A stretch of DNA of 64,000 nucleotides from an uncultured Eubacteriales bacterium (GTDB taxonomy: Bacteria > Bacillota > Clostridia > Lachnospirales > Bianqueaceae): the NCBI GenBank assembly GCA_900315265.1, contig OMYN01000005.1:1-64000 (forward strand), given 5' to 3'. The position numbers and the translations under genes are program-made. Under the pieces are notes generated by a model, which searched no databases, had not been told where the DNA came from, and saw nothing but the letters and a program-made list of their open reading frames with translations. Positions 16,402 to 24,949 of the stretch are shown piece by piece. Position 1 is the first letter of the stretch. Each line of letters begins with the position of its first letter.

Positions 16402-17480
16402 CGGTCGAATACCACAGGAAGAGAAGCCTGGCGGTGGGCTTCCTGATAGACCGCTACCTGCTGGCGGACCTGTTCCAGAGTGACCTTGAGCGGACTATTG
16501 TTGACCAGATGGTCGTACATCATATCGTAGTATTCGGCTACGGCGCTGTCGAAGGGGCCGTTGGGATCCCCGTCCCAGCACTTTTCTGTCCATTCCAGTT
16601 TTTCACCGCAGTAGGCAGGTGTACCGTCCTCATGGCACAGAGGAGTCTTGATCAGGTGCTGCTCAGGGGCTTTGTCAAGGTCGAAGTATTTCCAGTCCAT
16701 GTGGGACATGGTGCCTTTAAGGCCGCCTCTGGAGCCGTGGATCTTATAGGTATATGAAGGATATGCATCACAGCAGGAGATGGTCAGATCGATCAGCGGC
16801 CTGCCGGGCTCTGTCAGGATCAGTTTGCAGAAATCTTCTGCATCGCCGAAAGTATTTACCTTATCCATATGACAGAAAACGGACGGCATGGTCAAAGGAT
16901 CTCCCAGTATATCCAGAGCCTGATCCAGAGGATGAGGACCGGTATTGCGAAGGCTGCCGCCGTTATAGGAAAGCAGGGTCTGCCAGTCCCAGCGGCGCTG
17001 GAAGGAATTGAAACGGATATCGACGTCGACCAGGCGGCCCAGGACACCGCTGTCGATGACTTTTTTTACCTGTTTATAATAAGGTGCAAAACGTGACTGC
17101 TGGAAAATATCCAGGAAACGATCATTGGCTTTCGCGGCTGCTGTCATGGCATTGAATTCTTCAAGACTGCAGCAGGCCGGCTTTTCGCATAAAACGTTGA
17201 ATCCATGGTTGAGAAGATCGATGGCAATAGGCGCGTGCTGATAGCTGAAAGTGGAATTGACGACCAGATCGATCTGACCGGTCAGGTTATATAAGTCGGT
17301 ATAAGAAGCAAAAACCGGAACGTTCCATTCTTTTTCGGCACGTTTCCGACGGTCTTCCAGCTGATCAACGACAGCGGCGACTTGAAATTTTTCTTTAGCT
17401 TTATCGGTATGAAGGTAGGCGCCGTGTATGTCACGGCCGCTCCTGCCTTGTCCGATGATCGCGACTCGCAGCTTTTTCAT
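16398..17480 (-). CDS. Gfo/Idh/MocA family NAD(P)-dependent oxidoreductase
   Basis: The 360-residue protein starts with a Rossmann fold (VAIIGQGRSGRDIHG) and has the family CEKPACCSLEEF motif with the conserved Lys (about residue 99). Its C-terminal substrate domain includes YNGGSLRNTGPHPLDQALDILGD, in which the GPHPLDQ segment carries the usual catalytic His and Asp region. Members oxidise or reduce sugar hydroxyls. It is the first gene of the five-gene operon and has its own promoter 85 bases upstream. Confidence 0.88.
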   Translation of the reverse strand: MKKLRVAIIGQGRSGRDIHGAYLHTDKAKEKFQVAAVVDQLEDRRKRAEKEWNVPVFASYTDLYNLTGQIDLVVNSTFSYQHAPIAIDLLNHGFNVLCEKPACCSLEEFNAMTAAAKANDRFLDIFQQSRFAPYYKQVKKVIDSGVLGRLVDVDIRFNSFQRRWDWQTLLSYNGGSLRNTGPHPLDQALDILGDPLTMPSVFCHMDKVNTFGDAEDFCKLILTEPGRPLIDLTISCCDAYPSYTYKIHGSRGGLKGTMSHMDWKYFDLDKAPEQHLIKTPLCHEDGTPAYCGEKLEWTEKCWDGDPNGPFDSAVAEYYDMMYDHLVNNSPLKVTLEQVRQQVAVYQEAHRQASLPVVFDR

Positions 17481-17564
17481 GATGATCTCTCCTCATTTAG
17501 GATCGGTGTTATCCAAAAGCCTGACCCCTGCCTCTTAAAGCAGGGCAGGACCAATATCAATGCC

Positions 17565-17593
17565 ATTGTAAGGCGGGGGTATGGAAAAGTCAA
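17565..17593 (-). promoter_or_regulatory. Predicted promoter for the Gfo/Idh-nagA-mscL-ansA operon
   Basis: On the minus strand TTGACT (17588-17593) and TACAAT (17565-17570) are 17 bases apart. The leader contains a CCTGCC/GGCAGG stem at about 17525-17550 that could be an operator or RNA structure. The -35 box abuts that of the divergent promoter at 17594. Confidence 0.7.
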
Positions 17594-17622
17594 TTGAAGA
17601 CACAAGGTGCTGATGGTATAAT
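17594..17622 (+). promoter_or_regulatory. Predicted promoter for the divergent TIM-barrel gene
   Basis: TTGAAG (17594-17599) and TATAAT (17617-17622) are 17 bases apart. Its -35 box starts at the base after the opposing -35 box ends, so one bound regulator could control both directions. Confidence 0.75.
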
Positions 17623-17679
17623 CAGCATGATTTTGAATCTGTTTTACTATGCCTGTGATAAAAGGAAGGAGAACATAGA

Positions 17680-18537
17680 ATGCAAAATCCGATCATTATG
17701 CATATCAATTACTGCGAACAGGGCCAGAGCCTGGACCGTGTTTTTGAAGTCGCGACTTCTATCGGTTATGACGGAGTCGAATTCAGGCGGGCTCATAAAG
17801 GTCAGGACCTGGAAGAATATCTAAACGAGATCTATACATTAAAAGACAAATATCAGCTGGAATATACCCTGTTCGGCGGTCCTCAGCTGGACACTTCCTT
17901 AGCCGATCCGGCCTTGAGGCAGGAGCAGATCGACCAATATGTTCGCTTTTTGAATATTGCGAATAAATTAGGACTGCTATCGACGGTCAACATGATGGCA
18001 GGTCCTTCCTGCGATCCTTCGGTCCCGCAGGATCTGTATCACTGTGAGGCCCACGGCTCTTCCTGCATCGATCAGAAGGTCTGGGATCAGACCGTGGAAG
18101 CTGTTCGCAGCATTGCTGCTCAGTTTCCCCAGGTACATTTTGCTTTTGAGACACATATGTTTTATCTGCATGATCTGGTCCAGTCAGCTAAGGCTTTGGC
18201 GGATCAAATCGGGCTTGAAAATGTCGGTATCAACCTGGACTACGGTAATGCCCTGTTCTTCCCCCATCGGCTGCCTTTGCCGGAGACTATCAAAACAGCA
18301 GGCGAACGGCTTTTTTATACTCATTTCAAGAGTTATCAGCCAATCGGTGAAAAGGCAGGTCAGCTGCTGCCCACTTCCCTTGCAGACGGCTGTGTCAATC
18401 ACAGAGAGTATGTAAGGCTGCTGAAGGAAGCCGGGTTTACCGGCCCGATCGGCATCGAAGCTCCCCGTCCCGGGGATCGGGAGCATTTCGCTCAGGAGGA
18501 TTATGATTATATCGCTCCTTTGATCCGGGAAGCTTGA
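17680..18537 (+). CDS. TIM-barrel sugar isomerase/epimerase family protein
   Basis: This 285-residue protein starts MQNPIIMHINYCEQG behind AGGAAGGAG. The barrel shows DGVEFRRAHKG, FAFETHMFYLHD, GINLDYGNALFF and a closing IGIEAPRPGD, which fit the Glu/Asp/His metal site of xylose-isomerase-like enzymes. It is a monocistronic unit, read away from the Gfo/Idh operon and ending at a bidirectional terminator. Two Cys-rich segments (CDPSVPQDLYHCEAHGSSC) are unusual for the family and could add a structural metal site. The substrate is unknown. Confidence 0.8.
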   Translation: MQNPIIMHINYCEQGQSLDRVFEVATSIGYDGVEFRRAHKGQDLEEYLNEIYTLKDKYQLEYTLFGGPQLDTSLADPALRQEQIDQYVRFLNIANKLGLLSTVNMMAGPSCDPSVPQDLYHCEAHGSSCIDQKVWDQTVEAVRSIAAQFPQVHFAFETHMFYLHDLVQSAKALADQIGLENVGINLDYGNALFFPHRLPLPETIKTAGERLFYTHFKSYQPIGEKAGQLLPTSLADGCVNHREYVRLLKEAGFTGPIGIEAPRPGDREHFAQEDYDYIAPLIREA

Positions 18538-18574
18538 ATAAATTGAGTAAAGAATAAGTTGCATTTACATGAAA

Positions 18575-18614
18575 AGTCCCGAAGACCTCCGGCCTTCGGG
18601 ACTGATTTTATTTT
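18575..18614. terminator. Bidirectional terminator between convergent genes
   Basis: AGTCCCGAAG pairs with CTTCGGGACT (18575-18584 with 18594-18603), followed on the plus strand by GATTTTATTTT and on the minus strand by TTTTC. It separates the TIM-barrel gene from nagA copy 2. Confidence 0.88.
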
Positions 18615-18636
18615 AGGTATTCAATTGTCACAGTAT

Positions 18637-19791
18637 TCAGCGGAGTTTGGTGCCGCCGACAAAGACACTGTCTACAGAAAGATCCTTGTTAAGGATCACC
18701 ATATCCGCTGCTTTGCCGACATCGATCGATCCGTAATCTTTTTCGACACCCAGGTCACGGGCAGGATTGTAGGAAGCCATTCGGACAGCGTCTTCCAGGG
18801 GAATGCCGATGGATACCATATTCTGCATTCCCTTCATCAAAGAGATGATGCTGCCGCATAAGGTCCCGTTGGGAAGGTATGCGGCATCTTTCATGATGAC
18901 GGGATATTCTTTGGGGATCTCTTCCTGTTTCAGACCGGCCAGCAGGTCTGAATCCGTGATCAGGGTGACTTTATCAGGGCCTTTAGCCCTGTAGATCAGA
19001 CGGCAGGTCCGGAAATTCAGGTGGACCAGATCGCTGATCATTTCACATTGAACTCTGTCATCCGTAAGGACTGTACCTAATACACCGGGCTTCCGGTGAT
19101 CGAAAGGAGCCATAGCGTTAAAGGTATGAGTAGCCCGGCTGGCTCCCGCTTCGATGCCTCGTTCGGCTTCTTCGCTGGTCGCCATGGTATGGCCGATCGA
19201 CATTTTTATGCCTTTTGATGCTCCGTAGCGGATCACATCCAAAGCCCCCTTGATTTCGGGTGCAATGGTCATGATCTTTACCTGAAAAGAAGATGCCTCG
19301 ATAAACTGCTTTAAGAGATCGACAGAAGGCTTTTGCAGGTACTCGAGGGTCATACCGCCCTTTTTGACAGGATTGAGGAATGGCCCTTCCATATGAAAGC
19401 CCAACATCCGGGCACCGGTGCGCTTTTTTTCTTCCTGCCGGGCCATCGACAAGTTGGCGGCGATAGCCGCAAACGCATGTTCGTCCGGTTCGGAAGCTAA
19501 GGTGCAGGCATAACCGGTGACCCCTTCTTGAGCCAGGCGCCGTCCTATGGTCTTTAACTTTTCAGGATCCGCCTGGTCACATCCCACGCCGCCCCAGCCG
19601 TGCATGTGTACATCGATCAGGCCGGGGATCAGATACTTGCCCTCGGCGTTGATGACGGTTTCATTGGCAAGGCCGAGGGCGTCCCTTTCCGAAGACGGCC
19701 CTATGCGGGTGATCCGGTCTCCGGTAACAGTCACGTTGCAGGGATGAAAATGATAATCCTGCTGATAAACAGATGCACCGATTATTTTCAT
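18637..19791 (-). CDS. nagA: N-acetylglucosamine-6-phosphate deacetylase (copy 2)
   Basis: The 384-residue protein carries all classical NagA elements: HMHGWGG, the metal-binding Glu in HMEGPFLNP, IGHTMATSEEA, THTFNAMAPFDHRKPG and the catalytic Asp in LITDSDLLAG. It releases acetate from GlcNAc-6-phosphate, giving glucosamine-6-phosphate for glycolysis or wall synthesis. It follows a penicillin-binding carboxypeptidase gene by 26 bases in the pfk operon, a setting that suggests recycling of wall-derived amino sugar (inference). No nagB is in the window. Confidence 0.92.
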   Translation of the reverse strand: MKIIGASVYQQDYHFHPCNVTVTGDRITRIGPSSERDALGLANETVINAEGKYLIPGLIDVHMHGWGGVGCDQADPEKLKTIGRRLAQEGVTGYACTLASEPDEHAFAAIAANLSMARQEEKKRTGARMLGFHMEGPFLNPVKKGGMTLEYLQKPSVDLLKQFIEASSFQVKIMTIAPEIKGALDVIRYGASKGIKMSIGHTMATSEEAERGIEAGASRATHTFNAMAPFDHRKPGVLGTVLTDDRVQCEMISDLVHLNFRTCRLIYRAKGPDKVTLITDSDLLAGLKQEEIPKEYPVIMKDAAYLPNGTLCGSIISLMKGMQNMVSIGIPLEDAVRMASYNPARDLGVEKDYGSIDVGKAADMVILNKDLSVDSVFVGGTKLR

Positions 19792-19817
19792 AAAACCTCC
19801 TGATTAGAAAAAGAGGA

Positions 19818-20912
19818 TCAATAAGTCGTCGAAAGGACCAGTTCCTTAAGGACAGGTGTGGTCTGGGAATCCTGGTACAGCCGCAGCGGATCAAAATGGT
19901 TGTCGTAGATCAGCATGGTGTTATAGGAAGCGTCCCAGGAATCCATGACACAGCCGTAATAGGCGGTACCGTCTTTTTCGAAGACAGAAGCCAGGCAGCT
20001 TCTGGCTACGTAGGTAAAACCGGTCTTTCCGGCCTTGTAGGTCATGGAAGGCACCGAATATGTCCCGTTGAGGAAATTACTTGAAGCCGTCAAGGTTTCC
20101 GTATACGTCTGCCCGTCCAGGGTGTAGCTGATATCATAAGTGGATTTTGACATCACATCCCTGAGAAAATCGTTCTGGTAGGCCGCTTTCATGATCTGAG
20201 TCATGTCGTATGCGCAGGTATAATGGTCATCGTCATGAAGCCCGTGCGGGGTCACAAAATGAGTGTTGGTAAGTCCAAGCTCCTGGGCTTTCTGATTCAT
20301 CATTTCCGCGAAATGATCCAGTGATCCGCCTACCTGCATAGCAATTGCGGTCGCGCAATCATTATATGAACACATGAGCATGGCATGGATGACATCTCTC
20401 ATACTGATTTCTGTCCCGGGCTGAAGGTCCATCAGCATGCTGTCGGGCTCGTAGCAGCCTTCCAGATCCGCCACGGTAAACGTTTTGTCCAGGTCCGGTG
20501 TATTTTCGGCCGCTACCAGAGCCGTCATAAGCTTGGTCATCGAAGCGGGGAAATGCTGATCATGTTCATTAAGGCTGAACAGGACGTTGCCGTCCTGATC
20601 TTCTACATAGGCCGCATTGGCATGAAAATTATCAGCAAACAGATCGTTGCTGAACGATTGAATGGTATTGGCAAGGTCAACAGCAGACAAAGATCGTTCA
20701 TAGCTGAGGGCAGTTTCTTCGCCGCTGACCTGAAGCCAGGCTACTGTCGTAAGGTCTTCCTGGAGAGACGTCTTTTCAGCACCGATGGCATTACGGCGTG
20801 TCATTAGACATATCAGAACGGCGGCAGCCAGCAGCAGGAAAAACAGAATGGGAAGCAGGACCCGAAAGCCTCTTCCCTTCCGATTGGTTGAATACGATTT
20901 GCTATGATTCAT
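19818..20912 (-). CDS. D-alanyl-D-alanine carboxypeptidase (S11 family, PBP5-like)
   Basis: This enzyme trims the terminal D-Ala from peptidoglycan stem peptides outside the membrane. The 364-residue protein has an N-terminal membrane anchor (about residues 17-37) and all three penicillin-binding motifs: SMTK at 124-127 with the nucleophile Ser124, SYN at 182-184 and KTG at 296-298. A PBP5-type C-terminal beta domain and amphipathic helix appear to be missing, so the N-terminal helix is probably the only anchor. It overlaps the pseudo-M50 gene by four bases. Confidence 0.93.
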   Translation of the reverse strand: MNHSKSYSTNRKGRGFRVLLPILFFLLLAAAVLICLMTRRNAIGAEKTSLQEDLTTVAWLQVSGEETALSYERSLSAVDLANTIQSFSNDLFADNFHANAAYVEDQDGNVLFSLNEHDQHFPASMTKLMTALVAAENTPDLDKTFTVADLEGCYEPDSMLMDLQPGTEISMRDVIHAMLMCSYNDCATAIAMQVGGSLDHFAEMMNQKAQELGLTNTHFVTPHGLHDDDHYTCAYDMTQIMKAAYQNDFLRDVMSKSTYDISYTLDGQTYTETLTASSNFLNGTYSVPSMTYKAGKTGFTYVARSCLASVFEKDGTAYYGCVMDSWDASYNTMLIYDNHFDPLRLYQDSQTTPVLKELVLSTTY

Positions 20913-22078
20913 AGGTCTTGGATGACGGACGGCTTCAGAGACAGCATCGATCTTTGCCAGCCCTCCCGGGCACCGGTAAAAGCAACTTCGCTGTTGCTGT
21001 CCTTTGCTTTCTTTTGATATTGTTGAAGTTTACCCGCTTCCTGATCGTGTGCACTCTTATCTGCACTGCAGATAGAAGTGTAATATGCCAGCAGGGACCG
21101 CTGGGAAACGGAAGATAGATCGCCGGCATAAACGGCTTCTTTGACATGGTCCAGCAGTCTTTTAGACAGCTGCCTCTCCTCTTTGCCGTCGGCTGCGGAC
21201 AAGGTATACACAGCTTCCTCAACGATACGGGTTTTCAGTTCCTCGGGCAGATCCAGGCGGTGGTAATACAAGGAAGCAAGGACTTCCTGAGCCCGGTCCA
21301 TATTTCCCTCCCAGACCAGTTTTTCATAAACTCTGAGCAGGTAGCAGGCCCGGAAAATACTCATCGGCTCAACATCGTCATCCTCATCCAGATCGACCTG
21401 ATATAAAAAGTCATGGCCGGAAGCGGATGCAGCCAGGTCGTAAATAATAGCGACATCTTTTTCAAAACTGTTTTTAGCAAGTTTTGAAGAAGAGCACATA
21501 AGAGCCTTCATCGCGTCATTGGGAAGAGGTCCCAGATAAGCGGGAAGTCCGTAGATGGCAAATATCCATAAGCCCGAGAAAAAGACCCCGATCAAAGGGC
21601 ATCCCAAAGGAGAATCGACCCTGACCAGGCCGGTAAGCAAAAGAACCAGGCTGATGACCAGAACTGCCAGGTTCAGCAAAGGACCGCCCATAAAATAGAT
21701 AAACGAATTGATATAAGCCGGCTGCCCGTCTTCTGAACCTGCTTTTCCCATAATATATGGAGCGATCAGGCTTTCCGGGACCATTTCCCGTGAGGTCATC
21801 CTGCCGTTTTCCAATACTTTTGAACCGGAACCTTTGCGGACGATCAGCGTCTTAAAGCCGCCTAAATGTCCGAACAGGCGGGCGCCGATCCGGTGAAGAT
21901 ACAGGTTAACGATTATACCGAACAGAAGAGAAGCCAAAAGAAAGAGGGTATGAAAAGCACCCTCTTTCTGCTGTGTCAGATAGGAAACCGCCCGCAGACC
22001 GACCCAGGTGCTGACCAGGATGTATATCGCGATCAGCCAGCCGGATGCAGCCTGCACGGCGCTTTTTCTTTGTTTCAT
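20909..22078 (-). CDS. Membrane protein related to M50 metallopeptidases with a lost active site
   Basis: The 389-residue protein has four to five predicted membrane helices in its first 185 residues and a soluble helical C-terminal half. Its layout follows M50 proteins, but the HExxH position reads HRIGA (residues 62-66), so the catalytic Glu and second His are gone. The other signature segments remain in modified form: FMGGPLLNL (about 129-137) and LPNDAMKAL (about 185-193), where M50 enzymes have NDG or LDGG. It starts six bases after pfk and overlaps the carboxypeptidase gene. A non-proteolytic membrane scaffold is my inference. Confidence 0.65.
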   Translation of the reverse strand: MKQRKSAVQAASGWLIAIYILVSTWVGLRAVSYLTQQKEGAFHTLFLLASLLFGIIVNLYLHRIGARLFGHLGGFKTLIVRKGSGSKVLENGRMTSREMVPESLIAPYIMGKAGSEDGQPAYINSFIYFMGGPLLNLAVLVISLVLLLTGLVRVDSPLGCPLIGVFFSGLWIFAIYGLPAYLGPLPNDAMKALMCSSSKLAKNSFEKDVAIIYDLAASASGHDFLYQVDLDEDDDVEPMSIFRACYLLRVYEKLVWEGNMDRAQEVLASLYYHRLDLPEELKTRIVEEAVYTLSAADGKEERQLSKRLLDHVKEAVYAGDLSSVSQRSLLAYYTSICSADKSAHDQEAGKLQQYQKKAKDSNSEVAFTGAREGWQRSMLSLKPSVIQDL

Positions 22079-22084
22079 CAAATC

Positions 22085-23161
22085 TCAGTCTCCGAAAGAA
22101 ACACCGATATCCCTTGCCGATTTGACCAGATCCGATTCCGGATCGACAAATTTGGTCTTGCCGGCTACTTCACTTAAGGGGTTATGCCCTACTTTGCCGC
22201 CGATCATGGCAACGGTCTGCCCGTAGTTTTCATCCTTGATCAGATGAGCCGCGTAAGTGCCGAAAATAGTAGCCAGGACACGGTCGTAAGCGGACGGGCT
22301 GCCTCCGCGCAGATAATGTCCGGGGTTGCAGACTCTGGTCTCAAAGCCGGTAGCCTGCTGGATCTGTTCTGCTACCATGTAGGATACGGACGGATACTTC
22401 ATCTCAGCACGCTTTGCCAGCCGTTCCTTACGTTTCATCTTGGCCTCTTCCTGACTGAAAGCGCCTTCCGCCACCACGACGATGGAGAACTTTCTCTTTT
22501 GCTTTTCGGCTCTGTCCAGGATCGCCTTGTTCACCTTGTCCGGATCATAAGGGATCTCGGGAAGCAGGATCACATCGGCGCCGCCGCCCAGACCGCAGTA
22601 AAGGCTCAGCCATCCTGCCTTGTTGCCCATGATCTCAATGACCATGACACGTCCATGGCTGTTAGCAGTGGTATGGATACGGTCAACGACATCCGTACCG
22701 ATATCGACAGCCGTATGGAAACCAAAGGTCACGTCGGTGGCCCAGATATCATTGTCGATGGTCTTGGGCAGGCCGATGACGTTCAGACCCTCTTCCGACA
22801 GAAGATTAGCCGTTTTATGAGTACCGTTTCCGCCTAAGGTGACCAGGCAGTCCAGCCCCATTTTCTTGTAGTTCTTTTTCATGTTCTCGACTTTATCGAC
22901 ATTATCGTCTTCGATAACTCTCATATATCGGTAAGGCCGTCTGGAAGTACCTAAAATAGTACCGCCCAGGGTCAGGATGCCATGAAAGTCTTCCGGTTTC
23001 ATAACCGTATAATCGCCTTCGATCAGGCCGCGGTAGCCGTCGGCGATACCGACGATCTCCGCATCGAACAGTTCATAAGAGGCGCGGGCAACGCCGCGGA
23101 TACAAGCGTTGAGTCCGGGGCAGTCGCCGCCGCTGGTAAGGATTCCGATTCTTCGTTTCAT
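22085..23161 (-). CDS. pfkA: 6-phosphofructokinase (group III type)
   Basis: The enzyme phosphorylates fructose-6-phosphate in glycolysis. The 358-residue protein has TSGGDCPGLN, LGGNGT (110-114) and PKTIDNDI with Lys133. Gly113 at the phosphoryl-donor position favours ATP over pyrophosphate, while the Lys in PKTIDND is shared with PPi-dependent enzymes. This Gly/Lys mix marks the group III clade common in Clostridia and Actinobacteria. It leads an operon with the pseudo-M50, DD-carboxypeptidase and nagA genes. Confidence 0.95.
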   Translation of the reverse strand: MKRRIGILTSGGDCPGLNACIRGVARASYELFDAEIVGIADGYRGLIEGDYTVMKPEDFHGILTLGGTILGTSRRPYRYMRVIEDDNVDKVENMKKNYKKMGLDCLVTLGGNGTHKTANLLSEEGLNVIGLPKTIDNDIWATDVTFGFHTAVDIGTDVVDRIHTTANSHGRVMVIEIMGNKAGWLSLYCGLGGGADVILLPEIPYDPDKVNKAILDRAEKQKRKFSIVVVAEGAFSQEEAKMKRKERLAKRAEMKYPSVSYMVAEQIQQATGFETRVCNPGHYLRGGSPSAYDRVLATIFGTYAAHLIKDENYGQTVAMIGGKVGHNPLSEVAGKTKFVDPESDLVKSARDIGVSFGD

Positions 23162-23227
23162 AATACAGACCCCTTTCTATTTGATTAATAACAGGCTTTA
23201 AACGAACCAACGACACATCTTGAAAAA

Positions 23228-23256
23228 ATTATAGTCCAGACCGCACAAAGATGCAA
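23228..23256 (-). promoter_or_regulatory. Predicted promoter for the pfk operon
   Basis: On the minus strand TTGCAT (23251-23256) and TATAAT (23228-23233) are separated by 17 bases, about 65 bases before the pfk start. The gene is preceded by AGAAAGGGG. Confidence 0.7.
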
Positions 23257-23261
23257 TTCAT

Positions 23262-24404
23262 TTATTTGAAATACATGTTCAAAAAGCACTTAAGCATACC
23301 GTTGTAGAGCTTGCGCTTTTTATCCGCCCTGCGCCCGAACTGAGTTTCGAATTCCTCATCGGGGGTAATGATGTAGTAGCCGTGATCCGGAAGAGGCTGG
23401 AAAACGACTCCCAATGTGCGGTAAAGCTTTCTTGCCTGATCCACGTCCAGCATACGTTCGCCGTAAGGCGGGTTGCAGAGGATAATGGCTTTTTTATGCC
23501 CGTCCATTTTGATCCTGTCCGCGTGAAAATCCTTTATATCAGCCTGCTCTGCCCGGATGCGGGATCCTACATGAGCCTTCTGAGCGTTTGCTTTTGTCAG
23601 CTCGACCGCCTCGGGATCTACGTCATAACCGGTCCCTTCAAAAGCTGCATCCGTACGGACCTTGGACAGGGCGTCTTCCCTGACCTCTTTCATGAGCTGG
23701 GCCGGGAAACAGCCCCATTTTTCAAGGGCGAAATGTCGGTTGATACCGGGGGCTATGTTAAGGGCTTTCAAAGCGGACTCGATCAGCAGCGTTCCGCTTC
23801 CGCACATGGGGTCGACCACAGCTGAATCGTGATGTACCCGGGCCAGGTCGGCTATGCCGGCAGCCAGAGTTTCCCGGATGGGGGCCGCATTGGCATTGGC
23901 CCGGTAGCCCCGTTTATGGAGTCCCGCTCCCGAAGTGTCCAGCATAAGGGTCACTTGGTCTTTCATAATGGAAAACTGGACCTGCATCAAAGCGCCTGTT
24001 TCCTGGAACCAGGAAGTCCCGTAGCTTTCCTTTAACCGTTCGACGATAGCTTTTTTGATGATCTTCTGGCAGTCCGGTACACTGTGAAGCTGCGAGTTCA
24101 AACTCCAGCCCTTGACCGGAAACTGGTCCAAGGAACCGATAAAACCTTCCCAGGGGCAGGCTTTGGTCCCTTCGAACAGATCGTCGAAGCTTACTGCCTT
24201 AAAGGTCCCGACTACGATCAGCACCCGCTCACCGCAGCGGACCCAGACATTGGCCCGGGCGGCTTCTTTCCAGTCTCCGCTGAAAAGCACCCGCCCGTTT
24301 TGAGCTTCTACGTCTTCAAATTGCTGGTAGCGCAGTTCATCTGCAACCAGACCTTCCAGTCCGAACAAGGTGGGAATAACCATCTGAAATTGTTGTTTTT
24401 TCAA
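23262..24404 (-). CDS. THUMP-domain class I SAM-dependent RNA methyltransferase (RlmL/YpsC-like)
   Basis: The protein is predicted to methylate guanine N2 in 23S rRNA. An N-terminal THUMP-type RNA-binding region (VIPTLFGLEGLVADEL onward to about residue 150) precedes a Rossmann methyltransferase domain with VDPMCGSGTLLIE, GYDVDPEAVELTKANA and the catalytic NPPYGERM motif. I place the start at a TTG at 24404 (380 residues) because GTAGGA precedes it and KKQQFQMVIPTLFGLE matches the family start. The first ATG, 21 bases downstream, has no ribosome site. It follows folA by 50 bases. Confidence 0.88.
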   Translation of the reverse strand: MKKQQFQMVIPTLFGLEGLVADELRYQQFEDVEAQNGRVLFSGDWKEAARANVWVRCGERVLIVVGTFKAVSFDDLFEGTKACPWEGFIGSLDQFPVKGWSLNSQLHSVPDCQKIIKKAIVERLKESYGTSWFQETGALMQVQFSIMKDQVTLMLDTSGAGLHKRGYRANANAAPIRETLAAGIADLARVHHDSAVVDPMCGSGTLLIESALKALNIAPGINRHFALEKWGCFPAQLMKEVREDALSKVRTDAAFEGTGYDVDPEAVELTKANAQKAHVGSRIRAEQADIKDFHADRIKMDGHKKAIILCNPPYGERMLDVDQARKLYRTLGVVFQPLPDHGYYIITPDEEFETQFGRRADKKRKLYNGMLKCFLNMYFK

Positions 24405-24454
24405 GGATTGTCCTACTCTTTCTGTGGCAGTAAACGAAAAACAGCGGGCGAAGA

Positions 24455-24949
24455 TCACCCGCGTTCGTAATCGACGAATTCATACACCAGACCGCTTTCC
24501 GGGTCAGTCATTTTACCGGATGAAAATGTGACCATAAAGTCCCGGTCGGAAAATTCGGGGAAAAAGGTATCCGCTCCTTCAAAGGAGCTGTCGATATGGG
24601 TCAGATACATCTTTTGCGCCATGGCGATGCTCTGCTTATACAGGGACCCGCCTCCGATCAGAAAGACCTCTTCCGGATCCTGAACGGCTTCCTTCAGTAC
24701 CCGGTCCAGATCACCGGATACTTTTACGCGGGGATCACTGACCGTAAAGGAAGGATCCCGGCTGATAACGATATGCGCCCGTTTGGGAAGGACGCCGGGC
24801 AGAGACTGGAAGGTCCTGCGTCCCATGATGATGGTATGGCCAAGGGTCAGCCTTTTGAACCGCTTCAGATCTTCCTTCAGATGCCAGGGCATGGTCCCGT
24901 CTTTGCCGATCTCACCTTTTTTGCCGACAGCGCAGATGATGGAAAGCAT
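24455..24949 (-). CDS. folA: Dihydrofolate reductase
   Basis: DHFR regenerates tetrahydrofolate with NADPH after the thymidylate synthase reaction. The 164-residue protein has the IGKDGTMPWHLKEDLKRFK segment, including the Trp and the acidic-position region of the active site, the MGRRTFQSLPG cofactor motif, VISRD and the glycine-rich LIGGGSLY. Its ATG overlaps the thyA stop codon by one base (TGATG), so the two enzymes of the thymidylate cycle are translated together. Confidence 0.96.
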   Translation of the reverse strand: MLSIICAVGKKGEIGKDGTMPWHLKEDLKRFKRLTLGHTIIMGRRTFQSLPGVLPKRAHIVISRDPSFTVSDPRVKVSGDLDRVLKEAVQDPEEVFLIGGGSLYKQSIAMAQKMYLTHIDSSFEGADTFFPEFSDRDFMVTFSSGKMTDPESGLVYEFVDYERG

